64,000 nucleotides of DNA from Anaerolineales bacterium (GTDB lineage: Bacteria; Chloroflexota; Anaerolineae; Anaerolineales; UBA6663). The notes beneath the pieces were generated by a model. The model had not been told where the DNA came from and did no database searches. It saw only the letters and a list, made by a program, of their open reading frames with translations. Position numbers and translations under genes: made by a program. The stretch spans positions 80,717 through 144,716 of the forward strand of contig JADZEK010000155.1 of the NCBI GenBank assembly GCA_020850595.1, read 5' to 3'. Below, one piece after another: positions 47,373 to 56,557 of the stretch; position 1 is the stretch's first letter; each line of letters starts with the position of its first letter.

Positions 47373-47736
47373 ATGCGCCTGCCGGCGAATGAGAACATCC
47401 CAGGCGAGGTGATCACGCCTCTTCAATCGCGCGGCCACGACGTGCGCTGGATGCTGACCGAGGGGGCCGGCAATACCGATGAGGCAGTGCTGTCGCGCGC
47501 TCGGGCCGAGCAGCGGTTTGCTTGTGACTTTCGATAAAGACTTTGGGGAACTGGCGTTTCGCTCCCGGCTTCCAGCGGAGGCGGGCATTATCCTCTTGCG
47601 GCTGAGCGCTTACCCGGCTCAGCGTGTGGCCGAAGTGTTGGCCGCCGGGCTGGAGAGCCGCGCTGATTGGGCTGGTCATTTCTCGGTGATTGAGGACGAT
47701 GGTTTGCGGATGACGCCCCGGCCGCCTCTCGCCTGA
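47373..47736 (+). pseudogene. DUF5615 (PIN-like) toxin partner, frameshifted
   Basis: MRLPANENIPGEVITPLQSRGHDVRWMLTEGAGNTDEAVLSRARAEQ in frame 47373, continuing in another frame as GLLVTFDKDFGELAFRSRLPAEAGIILLRL...DWAGHFSVIEDDGLRM. Confidence 0.8.
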
Positions 47737-47737
47737 G

Positions 47738-48115
47738 ATGCTCCTCGCCGCGCTCCCGCTCCTGCGCGTTTCCAGCGCCGCCGCCGCCGAAGCCTTCTAC
47801 TGCGGCGGGCTGGGCTTCACCCGCCTCGTCGCCTACCAGCCCGACCCGGCCCGCGCCGACCCGTGCTACCTGGGCCTCGCCCGCGACGGCGTGCGCCTCG
47901 ACCTCTCGTCCTTTTCCGGCGACGGCGGGCCGGGCGGCGTAGTCGGCCTGAGCGTGGGCGACGTGGATGCGCTCTACGCCGAGTTGCAGGCGCGCGGCGT
48001 CCCGGTCGCCCTCCCGCCCACCGACCAAACCGGGGGCCGCCGCGAGATGTACCTTACCGACGGCAACTGCCTGCGCTTCTTTCACAGTCCGCCGGAGCCA
48101 CAGCCAAGCGCCTGA
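47738..48115 (+). CDS. Glyoxalase/VOC-family protein
   Basis: AEAFYCGGLGFTRL...YLGLARDGVRLDLSSF...YLTDGNCLRFF. Confidence 0.85.
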   Translation: MLLAALPLLRVSSAAAAEAFYCGGLGFTRLVAYQPDPARADPCYLGLARDGVRLDLSSFSGDGGPGGVVGLSVGDVDALYAELQARGVPVALPPTDQTGGRREMYLTDGNCLRFFHSPPEPQPSA

Positions 48116-48124
48116 GCCGCCGCC

Positions 48125-49714
48125 ATGGAAGTCGAAGCCAAGTACACCCTCCCCGACGCGGCCGCCTATGAGCGCTTGCTCGCCCTCGTCACGCTCGGCG
48201 GCTGCGACCTGCGCCCCGCCGCCACCAAGCAGTTCAGCGACCACTACGCCGACACGCCCGACCGCGCCCTGTTCGCGGCCGGCTACGCGCTGCGGCGGCG
48301 CAACACGGGCCGCCGCTGGCGCGCCACCCTCAAGAGCCTGGGCGCGGCCGAGGGCGCCCTCCACCAGCGCGAAGAAATCGAGGCCGACATCGCGCCCGGC
48401 GCGCTCCCCGCCGACTGGCCCGCCGGCCCCGCCCGCGACCTGGCGCTGCGCCTGGCCGGCGGCGCGCCGCTCGTCGAACTGTTCGCCCTGCGCCAAACCC
48501 GCGCCCGGCGGCTGGCTTACGCCGACGAGCGCCTGGTCGCCGAGCTGGCGCTCGACCGGGTGTATTGGCAAGCGGCGGACGACGGCGCGCCGGAGCTGGA
48601 ACTGGAAATTGAGCTGACCGGCGACGGCCGGCCCGCCGACCTGGCCGCCCTGCAAGCCGCGCTGGCCGAGTTCAACCTCGCGCCGCAGCCCTTGTCGAAG
48701 TTCGCGCGCGGGCTGGCGCGGCTCGCCGCCTCGCCCGCCCCCGCCTCCGAGCGCGCGGCCCCGCGCCGCCCCAAACCCAAAGCCCCGGCCGTGCGCGCCG
48801 ACCAACCCATGGCCGAGGCGGGCCGCGCCCTGCTGCGCTTCCACTTTGAGAAAATGCTGGCGCAAGAAGCGGGCGCGCGCGCGGGCGCGGACATTGAGGC
48901 CGTGCACGCCATGCGCGTGGCCACCCGCCGCCAGCGCGCCGCCCTGGCCTTGTTTGGCGGCTACTTCGAGCCTAAGGCGCTGCGGCCCATCCGCCGCGCC
49001 CTTAAGGCCGTGGCTGCCCGCCTGGGCGCCGTGCGCGACCTGGACGTGCAGCTCGCCGATCTGCGCGCCTATCAGGCCGAGCAGCCGCCCGCCGCCGCCC
49101 AGGCGTTGGAGCCGCTGGCCGCCGCCTGGGAAGGCGAACGCGCCGCCGCCCGCGTCGCCCTCCTGGCCTGCCTCGACAGCGCCGAATTTCGCCGCTTCTG
49201 TGAGCGCTATCAGCAGTTCTTAGCCACCGCCGGGCAGGGCGTGCCCCCCGCCGCGCCGGGCGCGCCGCTGCTCGTGCGCGATGTGCTGCCCGCCCGCCTA
49301 TGGGAACACTACGGCGCGGTGTGCGCCTATGCCCCGGCGCTGCCCGCCGCCGCGGACTCGCCGCCCCCCGACACGCCCACCCTGCACGCTCTGCGCATCG
49401 CCGGCAAGCGCCTGCGCTACGCCCTGGAGTTCTTCGCCGCGCCGCTCGGCCCCGCCGCCGCCGAGGCCATTGCGGCGGTGACGGCCCTGCAAGACCACCT
49501 GGGCGCGCTCCACGACGCCGATGTGACCCTGGCCCGCCTGGCCGCCGCCTCCCACCTCCCGCTCGGCTACGCCGCCGCGCGCGCCGTCGCCGGCTACCAG
49601 CGCGCCCAGCAGGCGCGCCTGGCCCACTGGCAGACCACCGCCCGGCGCCCCTTTGCCGCGCTCACCCGCCGCGCCTTCCGCCAAGCCCTCGGCCGCCTGG
49701 TGGCGCGGCTGTAA
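48125..49714 (+). CDS. CYTH and CHAD domain protein
   Basis: MEVEAKYTLPD (CYTH), DHYADTPDRALFAAGYALRRRN; CHAD part EAVHAMRVATRRQRAALALF and LHALRIAGKRLRYALEFF. Confidence 0.93.
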   Translation: MEVEAKYTLPDAAAYERLLALVTLGGCDLRPAATKQFSDHYADTPDRALFAAGYALRRRNTGRRWRATLKSLGAAEGALHQREEIEADIAPGALPADWPAGPARDLALRLAGGAPLVELFALRQTRARRLAYADERLVAELALDRVYWQAADDGAPELELEIELTGDGRPADLAALQAALAEFNLAPQPLSKFARGLARLAASPAPASERAAPRRPKPKAPAVRADQPMAEAGRALLRFHFEKMLAQEAGARAGADIEAVHAMRVATRRQRAALALFGGYFEPKALRPIRRALKAVAARLGAVRDLDVQLADLRAYQAEQPPAAAQALEPLAAAWEGERAAARVALLACLDSAEFRRFCERYQQFLATAGQGVPPAAPGAPLLVRDVLPARLWEHYGAVCAYAPALPAAADSPPPDTPTLHALRIAGKRLRYALEFFAAPLGPAAAEAIAAVTALQDHLGALHDADVTLARLAAASHLPLGYAAARAVAGYQRAQQARLAHWQTTARRPFAALTRRAFRQALGRLVARL

Positions 49715-49843
49715 CGCCGGCCGCGCCAAGCGGGCAAGCAGGCCCGCCGCCAGGTGAGCAGTCATTGCTCTGCCACACGCTGACCGTTGCCTCGGCCTAA
49801 GCGCTTGCGCGGCCCCCTTCGTGTAATTCGTGCTAATTCGTGG

Positions 49844-51694
49844 CTAAGGTTTTTCTTCCCCCGCGGCCTGAGCGTCCTCATTCCTGAACTGCCTCCGGTA
49901 CAGCCGCGCATACAGCCCCGCGCGCGCCAGCAGTTCCGCGTGCGTGCCCAACTCAATCAGCCGCCCCGCCTCCAGCACCGCGATTCGCCGCGCCCGCTGG
50001 ATGGTGGACAGCCGGTGCGCGATCATCACCGTCGTGCGCCCGGCCATCAGCCGCTCCAGCGCCTCCTGCACCAGCCCTTCTGATTCGCTGTCCAGACTGC
50101 TGGTCGCCTCGTCCAGCAGCAGCAGGCGCGGGTTCTTCAGCAGCGCGCGCGCAATGGCAATGCGCTGCCTCTGCCCGCCGGAGAGCTTCACGCCCTTCTC
50201 GCCCACCCGCGTGTCGTAGCCTTGCGGCAGCCGGCGGATGAACTCCTCCGCGTTCGCCGCCCGCGCTGCCTCGGCCAGCTCCGCGTCGCTCGCCTCCAGC
50301 CGCCCATAACGCAGGTTCTCGCGCACCGTGCCCGAGAACAACTGCGTCTCCTGCGGCACAATCCCGATCTGCGCCCGGAGTGACGCCAGCGTCACCGCGC
50401 GCAAGTCGTGGCCGTCCACCCGCACCGCCCCGGCCGTCGGGTCATAGAAGCGCGGGATCAGGTTGAACAGCGTGCTCTTGCCCGCCCCGCTCGGCCCGAC
50501 CAGCGCCAGCGCCTCGCCCGGCTCGATCTCCAGGTCAATCTCGTTAAGCACCGGTGTGCTCGCGGTTGTGCCGACAGCCGCATTCCCGGCGCCGTAGGCG
50601 AACGACACATGCTCAAAGCTCACCCGTCCCGCCGCCGGGGGCAGCGCCACGGCGCCCGGCGCGTCGCGCACCTCGGGCGTCTCGTCCAGCAGCTCGAACA
50701 GCCGCCGCGCCGCGCCCAGCGCCTCCTGCAGTTGGCCGTAGAGCGTGGAGAACGACCCCAGCGCCGCCGCGATATTGAGGCCGTAGACCAGGAAGGCGAT
50801 CAGCGCTCCGCCCGACAGCCGCCCGGCCAGCACCTCGCGCCCGCCGAACCACAGCACCCCCGCCAGCGCCGCGAACCCCAAGAACGTCAGCAGCGGCCCG
50901 AAGGCGGCGCGCACCCGCGTCAGCCGCATGGTCGCGGCGAAGGCCTGCTCCATCTGCGCGGCGTAGCGCCCGGCCTCATACGGCTCACGCGTGAAGGCTT
51001 TAACCACGCGCGCGCCGTTCAGCGCCTCCTCGGCCATGGCCGTGCCGTCGGCCAGTTGGTCTTGCACCGTGGTCGAGAGCCGCCGCAGTTGCGCGCCGAA
51101 CACCACGCCCGCCGCCACCAGCAGCGGGGCCAGCCCCAGGATGAAGAGCGTCAGCCGCCAGTTGAGCGCCAGCATCAGCGCCAGCGACCCGGCGAAGGTA
51201 ATCACCTGTCCGAGCACGTTGGTCAGGTTGTTGGTCAGCGCCGTGCGCACCAGCGTCACATCCGACGACAGGCGCGAGACCAGTTCGCCCACGCGCCGGT
51301 CGCTGAAGAAGCGCAGGCTGAGCGTGTGCAGGTGGGTGTAAACCTCGCTCCGCAGGTCTACCACGATGCGCTCGCCCGCGTAGGCCAGCGCGTAGTTCTG
51401 GAAGAAGTAGAAGATAGCGCGGGCGAAGAACGTCGCCACCAGCAGCAGCGTAATGCGGTCTAGCTCGGCCCGGTTGCCCCGCGCCAGCACCGCATCCACC
51501 AGGTTCTGCATGATCCACGGGAACACCAGCCCCAGCGCCGACCCGGCCACCAGGCCCACGCCCGCCACCGCCAGCGGCCGGCCATACGGCCGCAGGTAGG
51601 CCAGCAGCCGCCGCAGTTCGCCCGCCGTCGGCGGGGTGCGGGGCGTGTCGGGCGCGGGCGCGCCGCGGCGGTTACGGCCAAACGCTCCAAACAT
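49844..51694 (-). CDS. ABC transporter, ATP-binding/permease fusion (MsbA/LmrA-like)
   Basis: LVGPSGAGKSTLFNLIPRFYDP, VKLSGGQRQRIAIARALLKNPRLLLLDEATSSLDSESE; TM domain. Confidence 0.95.
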   Translation of the reverse strand: MFGAFGRNRRGAPAPDTPRTPPTAGELRRLLAYLRPYGRPLAVAGVGLVAGSALGLVFPWIMQNLVDAVLARGNRAELDRITLLLVATFFARAIFYFFQNYALAYAGERIVVDLRSEVYTHLHTLSLRFFSDRRVGELVSRLSSDVTLVRTALTNNLTNVLGQVITFAGSLALMLALNWRLTLFILGLAPLLVAAGVVFGAQLRRLSTTVQDQLADGTAMAEEALNGARVVKAFTREPYEAGRYAAQMEQAFAATMRLTRVRAAFGPLLTFLGFAALAGVLWFGGREVLAGRLSGGALIAFLVYGLNIAAALGSFSTLYGQLQEALGAARRLFELLDETPEVRDAPGAVALPPAAGRVSFEHVSFAYGAGNAAVGTTASTPVLNEIDLEIEPGEALALVGPSGAGKSTLFNLIPRFYDPTAGAVRVDGHDLRAVTLASLRAQIGIVPQETQLFSGTVRENLRYGRLEASDAELAEAARAANAEEFIRRLPQGYDTRVGEKGVKLSGGQRQRIAIARALLKNPRLLLLDEATSSLDSESEGLVQEALERLMAGRTTVMIAHRLSTIQRARRIAVLEAGRLIELGTHAELLARAGLYARLYRRQFRNEDAQAAGEEKP

Positions 51695-51808
51695 AGCGCA
51701 CCTCTCTTGGTTAGCCGAGGCAGTATAACGCGCAACGACCGCGCCGCCTGTCTGCGCCCGCGCCGCCGCCAGTTGCGCCGCCTCCGTCCGCGACTACAAT
51801 AGCGGCTC

Positions 51809-52201
51809 ATGTCCATGCGCGACTGGGACCGTGTTTATCATCAGGTCGTCAACGACAACTGGACGCTGCTGGCCGCCTTCGCCTGGAGCAGTTACACCGA
51901 CTACGGGCGCGGGGCCGTCGTCGTGCGCGTGGATCAGTTGGTGCAGGCCCCGTCCGCCGGCGACCAGCTCGATGTGCAGGTCTCGTATCTGCCCAGCCAC
52001 GACGCGGCCCGCCTGACGGCCGACACCGCCGCCTTCATCGCCGAGTACGATCCGCGCAGCGAGGTGGTCATCCTCTTCACCGGGCTAGACTCGGGCGGCA
52101 ACCTGGCCTATCGCTGCAAGACCGGCGACGGCCCCGTGCCGCCCGACGCCTTCCGCTTGTACGGCGCGCAGCTCGAGCGCTTGCAGTGGCGGCTGCAATA
52201 G
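51809..52201 (+). CDS. Hypothetical protein
   Basis: 130 aa; TACAAT-N8-ATG upstream; followed closely by the next gene. Confidence 0.55.
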   Translation: MSMRDWDRVYHQVVNDNWTLLAAFAWSSYTDYGRGAVVVRVDQLVQAPSAGDQLDVQVSYLPSHDAARLTADTAAFIAEYDPRSEVVILFTGLDSGGNLAYRCKTGDGPVPPDAFRLYGAQLERLQWRLQ

Positions 52202-52213
52202 CCGGAGCGCCCC

Positions 52214-52588
52214 ATGACCGACATTGCCGCCAAACTGGATGAACTGACCGAACTGCGCGCCGCCGCCGAGATCACCCGGTTGGATTACGAGGCCAAACGC
52301 GAGCAGATCCTCCAGGTTGTGCAGGCCGAGCTGGAGGCGCTGGAAACCGAGTACGCGCCTCTGCTGGAGGCAGCCGCCGCCCGCGCCGAAACGCTGGAAG
52401 CCGAGATCAAGGCCGATGTGCTGGCGGCCGGCGCTTCCGTCAAGGGCGGCGGGTTGCAGGCCGTGTACGTGCGCGGGCGCGTCAGTTGGGACACCGCCGC
52501 CCTGGATGACTACGCCGCCAACCACCCCGAAGTGCAAGGCTTTCGCCGCCAGGGCGCGCCGAGCGTCAGCCTGCGGACCCTCAAGTAA
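52214..52588 (+). CDS. Hypothetical coiled-coil protein (phage Gp-like helical N-terminus)
   Basis: MTDIAAKLDELTELRAAAEITRLDYEAKREQILQVVQAELEALETEYAPLL. Confidence 0.6.
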   Translation: MTDIAAKLDELTELRAAAEITRLDYEAKREQILQVVQAELEALETEYAPLLEAAAARAETLEAEIKADVLAAGASVKGGGLQAVYVRGRVSWDTAALDDYAANHPEVQGFRRQGAPSVSLRTLK

Positions 52589-52603
52589 GCGAGAACCGAC
52601 CTC

Positions 52604-53524
52604 ATGACCTTAGAACGCATCACTTATAACGGCTGGCCCAACTGCTGGCATCTCACCGATGGCGGCCTCGACCTGATCGTCACCGCCGACGTCGGCCCGC
52701 GCGTCATCCGCTGCGGCTGGCAGTCGCGGCCCAACCTATTTGTCGAGTTCCCCGCCCACGCCGGGCAAACCGGCGGCGACGAGTGGCGGCTGTATGGCGG
52801 GCACCGGTTTTGGCTGGCCCCGGAGGCCAAGCCGCGCACCTACCTGCCCGATAACGCCCCGCTGCAAGTCACGCCCGCGCCCGACGGCAGCGGCTTGACT
52901 CTGGCGCAGCCCACCGACGCCACCGGCCTGCAAAAAGACCTGACCCTGGCGCTCGGGCCGCGGCCCGGCCAGGTGCGCGTGACGCACGGCGTCCGCAACC
53001 ACGGCCTGTGGCCGGTGGAACTGGCCCCCTGGGCGCTCTCGGCCATGGCCCCCGGCGGCGTGGCGGTGCTGCCGCTGCCCCCGCGTGGCGCGCACCCGAC
53101 CCACCTGCTGCCCTCCTCCGCGCTCATCCTCTGGCCCTACACCGACCTGAGCGACCCGCGCTGGACGTTCGGCCGGCGGCATGTGCTGCTGCGCGGCGAC
53201 CCGGCCTTCAGCGCCCCGCAGAAGCTGGGCCTGAGCGTGCCCGACGGCTGGGCGGCCTACGCCGTCCACGACACGCTGTTCGTCAAGCGCTTCACGCCCA
53301 ACCCCACCGCCGCCTACCTCGACCTGGGCAGCCAGGTAGAAGTCTTCACCGATGGGCTGATGCTGGAGCTAGAGACCGTTGGCCCGGTGGCGCGCCTGGA
53401 CCCTGGCGAGCGCCTGACCTACACCGAACAGTGGGCGGTCTTCCCCGACGTGCCGCGGCCGCTCACCGACGCCGAAGCCGCCGAGCACATCGCCCCCCGC
53501 GCCGCCCAGACGCCGCTGTCCTGA
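52604..53524 (+). CDS. DUF4380-like protein
   Basis: ITYNGWPNCWHLTDGGLDLIVTADVGPRVIRCG, GGHRFWLAPEAKPRTYLPDNAPL. Confidence 0.7.
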   Translation: MTLERITYNGWPNCWHLTDGGLDLIVTADVGPRVIRCGWQSRPNLFVEFPAHAGQTGGDEWRLYGGHRFWLAPEAKPRTYLPDNAPLQVTPAPDGSGLTLAQPTDATGLQKDLTLALGPRPGQVRVTHGVRNHGLWPVELAPWALSAMAPGGVAVLPLPPRGAHPTHLLPSSALILWPYTDLSDPRWTFGRRHVLLRGDPAFSAPQKLGLSVPDGWAAYAVHDTLFVKRFTPNPTAAYLDLGSQVEVFTDGLMLELETVGPVARLDPGERLTYTEQWAVFPDVPRPLTDAEAAEHIAPRAAQTPLS

Positions 53525-53540
53525 CCCATTTCGCCCCGCC

Positions 53541-53569
53541 TTTACGCTCACGGGGCCGGCCGGTATAAT
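53541..53569 (+). promoter_or_regulatory. tRNA-Val promoter
   Basis: TTTACG-N17-TATAAT about 23 bp upstream of the mature tRNA 5' end. Confidence 0.75.
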
Positions 53570-53591
53570 GCCTAAGCGCGCATGCGCTGCC

Positions 53592-53667
53592 GTCCCCTTA
53601 GCTCAATTGGCAGAGCACACGGCTTACATCCGTGGGGTTACAGGTCCGAGTCCTGTAGGGGGCACCA
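53592..53667 (+). tRNA. tRNA-Val (anticodon UAC), CCA encoded
   Basis: Cloverleaf folded by hand: acceptor GTCCCCT/AGGGGGC, D-stem GCTC/GAGC, anticodon stem CACGG-CTTACAT-CCGTG, T-stem ACAGG/CCTGT, 3' A-CCA. Confidence 0.95.
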
Positions 53668-53674
53668 AACACAG

Positions 53675-53702
53675 CGGCGCGGCTGAGACCTCAGCCGCGC
53701 CG
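53675..53702 (+). terminator. Hairpin downstream of tRNA
   Basis: CGGCGCGGCTG-AGACCT-CAGCCGCGCCG 11-bp stem. Confidence 0.7.
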
Positions 53703-53734
53703 TTGCGCTTAACGCTGCTTGCCGATCCTGGGCC

Positions 53735-54199
53735 TTACTCGTCGGCCCGCACCCGCCCGCGCAGTTGCTTGCGCCGGGCGGCGCGGCGCTTGGCCTCCAG
53801 CCGCTGCTCTTTCACGGCGCTCGGCACGCGTGTGGCCCGGCGCGGCTTGGGCGGCGTCGCGGCCCGCCGCACCAGCGCCACCAGCCGGTCGAGGGCGTCT
53901 TGCCGGTTTTGCGGCTGCGTGCGGTAGCGCCGCGCGTCAATCACCAGCACCCCGTCGGCCGTCAGCGCGCCGCCCGCCAGTCGCTCCAGCCGCGCCCGCA
54001 CCGCCGCCGGCAGCGAGGCCGACCCGCGCACATCGAAGCGCAGTTGCGCCGCTGTCGCCACCTTGTTCACGTTCTGTCCGCCCGGGCCGGAGGCGCGCAC
54101 GAACTCAATCTGTACCTCGCGCGGGTCCAGCGCCAGCGTCGGCGTGATCGCAATCCGGGCCGCGTCGGGCGGCCGGGGCAGGGCGGGCGTGTCGTTCAT
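53735..54199 (-). CDS. arfB: Alternative ribosome-rescue factor ArfB (YaeJ/ICT1-like)
   Basis: EFVRASGPGGQNVNKVATAAQLRFDV (GGQ) and basic C-terminal tail. Confidence 0.92.
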   Translation of the reverse strand: MNDTPALPRPPDAARIAITPTLALDPREVQIEFVRASGPGGQNVNKVATAAQLRFDVRGSASLPAAVRARLERLAGGALTADGVLVIDARRYRTQPQNRQDALDRLVALVRRAATPPKPRRATRVPSAVKEQRLEAKRRAARRKQLRGRVRADE

Positions 54200-54273
54200 C
54201 GCCGCGCATTGTAACGTGAAACGGCCGACCTTCAAGCGGCTGCACTTAGCCGCCGACCTTCAAGCGGCGGGTG

Positions 54274-54669
54274 TTAGCCGCCGTAGACGTTCAACTCCAC
54301 CTTGCTCGGGTCGGTCGGGTGAATCTTCACCGGCACCACCACCCCCGGCTGAAACTGCGGAATGTTCACCATCGGCACCACCGCGTTCACCTGCGCCATG
54401 TACGCCGCCCCGTTCGGCGGCTGCACCTCCAACTGCATCCCAATCTGCGGGTTGTAATTCACATACGTCCCCGTCTGCCACACCTGCCTAATCGTCGCCT
54501 GCGCCGCGATGCCGTTCTGTAGAATCTGGCGGTTCGGTCCCAGCCCCTTCATCACCCGCCAGACCACGAACAGCACCCCGCCCGTGATGACCAACCCTAA
54601 CAGGCACGAACCCGCAATGCTGATAATTGTGATCAGCATCGTCCCGCCCAAAATACCGGAAATATCCAC
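54274..54669 (-). CDS. Small membrane protein (DUF3592-like)
   Basis: GTG start VDISGILGG with GGAGG SD 5 nt upstream; TM segment then beta-rich domain. Confidence 0.65.
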   Translation of the reverse strand: MDISGILGGTMLITIISIAGSCLLGLVITGGVLFVVWRVMKGLGPNRQILQNGIAAQATIRQVWQTGTYVNYNPQIGMQLEVQPPNGAAYMAQVNAVVPMVNIPQFQPGVVVPVKIHPTDPSKVELNVYGG

Positions 54670-54789
54670 GCTTGCCTCCTGCGCGACGGCGCGCCGCGCG
54701 CTGTTTGTCAGCCCCACCAACGCGGGCGGGATTATAGGGCCGGTATAATGAACGCGCAAAAGCCCGCCACTGGAAAGGTCGCTACCGCG

Positions 54790-56457
54790 ATGCCCACCGC
54801 CCGCCGGCCCGCCCGAAGGTTTGGCGCAGCCAACCACCCCCTGCTCGTTGCGGCCCTCATGGCCCTGGCCGCGCTCGCCTGCACCACCTTCACTGACTTC
54901 TTCACCCTGGAAGGGCCGGAAGACCAAGCGACCGATGCCTTCTTCACCGTCGCGCCGCCGACCACGACACCCCGCCCGCCCGCCACGCCGACCGCTGCCG
55001 ATCCCAACGCCCCCACTGTGACACCCGTGCCCGTGACCCCGCGCGCGCCCGCCGGCGGCTTGCCCTTCAGCCTCGACCAGGCCGACGACGCCCAGGCCGC
55101 CCTGCGCCCCGAGTTCGCCGCCGACGCCGAGCGCTTCCCGAACGCCGCGCGCTACGTCATAGACGTGGCCGTTACCTTTAACAGCGATGGCAGCGCCACG
55201 CTCACCGGCCGCGAGCTTATCCGCTACACCAACCCCGAAGATTTCGAGTTGACCGACCTGTACCTGATGCTCTGGCCCAACGAGCGCGGCCAGTACCTCG
55301 GCGGCGCACAGCTTGTCGGCCCCGTCATCGTCGGCGGGCAGCCCGTCGAGCCGGAGCTGAAGTTCAACGGTCTGGCCGCGCGCCTGCCGCTGGCCGCGCC
55401 GCTCGCCCCCGGCGCGAGCGTTGACCTGGAGGCCGCCTTCACCGCCCAGGTCGACCCCGGCCTGGAAGACGGCGCGCGCTATGGCCTGACCAACGGCGTC
55501 CTCATCGCCCCCACCTTCTATCCCCTCATCCCGCGCCTCGTCCAGGGCGAGTGGCAGATCGAGCCGCCTCCCACCGGCGGCGACACCACCAACAGCGACA
55601 GCGCCTTCTACGCCTGGCGCATCACCGCCCCGGCCGGGCTGCAAATCGCCGCCTCCGGCGTGGTCGTGGACCAGACCGAAGCCGGCGGCCTCCAATCGCA
55701 GACGCTGCTCACCGGCCCCATGCGCGACCTGGCCCTCATCGTCGGCGACCTGGCCGTGGAGAGCCGCACCGCGGGCGGCGTGCGCCTCAACGCCTATCTG
55801 CTGCCCGGCCACGCCAGCGAGACCGCCGCCGTGCTGGCCCAGGCCGCCTTGCAGGTCGAGACCCTGCAAGATGAGGTCGGCCCCTATCGGTTTGTGGAGT
55901 TAGACATCGTGGACGCGCCCGGCGCGTTCGGCGGCATTGAGTACCCCGGCCTGGTCCTCATCGGCGTCATTGATTCCAGCAGCTTCTACGAAGAAGCCGT
56001 GGTGCACGAGGTCGGCCACCAGTGGTTCTACAGCCTCATCGGCGACGACCAACTGCTGCAGCCGTGGCTCGACGAAGCCGCCGCCTCCTACACCGAGCTG
56101 CTCTACTACGAGCGCGCCCTCGGCCCGCAGATCGTGCCCGACGTGCTGGACGAATCGTGGCGCTGGCTCGGCTACGCCGACGACCCCAGCCTGCCCATCG
56201 GCGGCCCGGTGGCGAGCTACGGCGACGACTATGGCGCCATTGTCTACGGCAAGGGCGCGCTGTTCTTCGACGCTTTGCGCCGCGAGTTGGGCGATGACAC
56301 CTTCTTCGCCTTCCTGCGCGCCTATTACGACCGCTACGTATACGGCTTTGCCACTAGCGCGGGCTTTCAAGAAGTGGCCGAGGAAACCTGTGCCTGCGAC
56401 CTGAGCGGCCTTTTCAACCGGTGGGTCTTCGACGGCGGACCGGTGGAGCGGCCCTAA
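54790..56457 (+). CDS. M1-like gluzincin aminopeptidase lipoprotein
   Basis: Lipobox LAALACTT; VVHEVGHQWFYSLIGDDQLLQPWLDEAAASYTELLYYE (HExxH-x18-E); ATG at 54748 lies inside a TATAAT, so ATG 54790 preferred. Confidence 0.85.
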   Translation: MPTARRPARRFGAANHPLLVAALMALAALACTTFTDFFTLEGPEDQATDAFFTVAPPTTTPRPPATPTAADPNAPTVTPVPVTPRAPAGGLPFSLDQADDAQAALRPEFAADAERFPNAARYVIDVAVTFNSDGSATLTGRELIRYTNPEDFELTDLYLMLWPNERGQYLGGAQLVGPVIVGGQPVEPELKFNGLAARLPLAAPLAPGASVDLEAAFTAQVDPGLEDGARYGLTNGVLIAPTFYPLIPRLVQGEWQIEPPPTGGDTTNSDSAFYAWRITAPAGLQIAASGVVVDQTEAGGLQSQTLLTGPMRDLALIVGDLAVESRTAGGVRLNAYLLPGHASETAAVLAQAALQVETLQDEVGPYRFVELDIVDAPGAFGGIEYPGLVLIGVIDSSSFYEEAVVHEVGHQWFYSLIGDDQLLQPWLDEAAASYTELLYYERALGPQIVPDVLDESWRWLGYADDPSLPIGGPVASYGDDYGAIVYGKGALFFDALRRELGDDTFFAFLRAYYDRYVYGFATSAGFQEVAEETCACDLSGLFNRWVFDGGPVERP

Positions 56458-56464
56458 CGGCATT

Positions 56465-56557
56465 GCTGATTGTGGATTTCTGATTGTAGATTGGGACGGC
56501 CAGGCGCAGCCTCCCCATCACCAATCAGCAATCAACAATCAAAAATCCGTAATCCCC
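56465..56557. repeat. Heptanucleotide tandem repeats, two inverted arrays (AATCNNN family)
   Basis: GCTGATT-GTGGATT-TCTGATT-GTAGATT (56465-56492) and AATCAGC-AATCAAC-AATCAAA-AATCCGT-AATCCCC (56523-56557). Confidence 0.85.

Noticed and set aside
54744-54750. ATG 54748 as start of the M1 peptidase
   Set aside because: It overlaps a TATAAT (54744-54749) that is better read as the promoter; ATG 54790 gives a proper lipoprotein signal
54274-55869. 531-aa minus-strand ORF overlapping the M1 peptidase gene
   Set aside because: Only its last 131 codons (from GTG 54669 with SD) look like a protein; the rest is an antisense high-GC open frame with biased low-complexity composition
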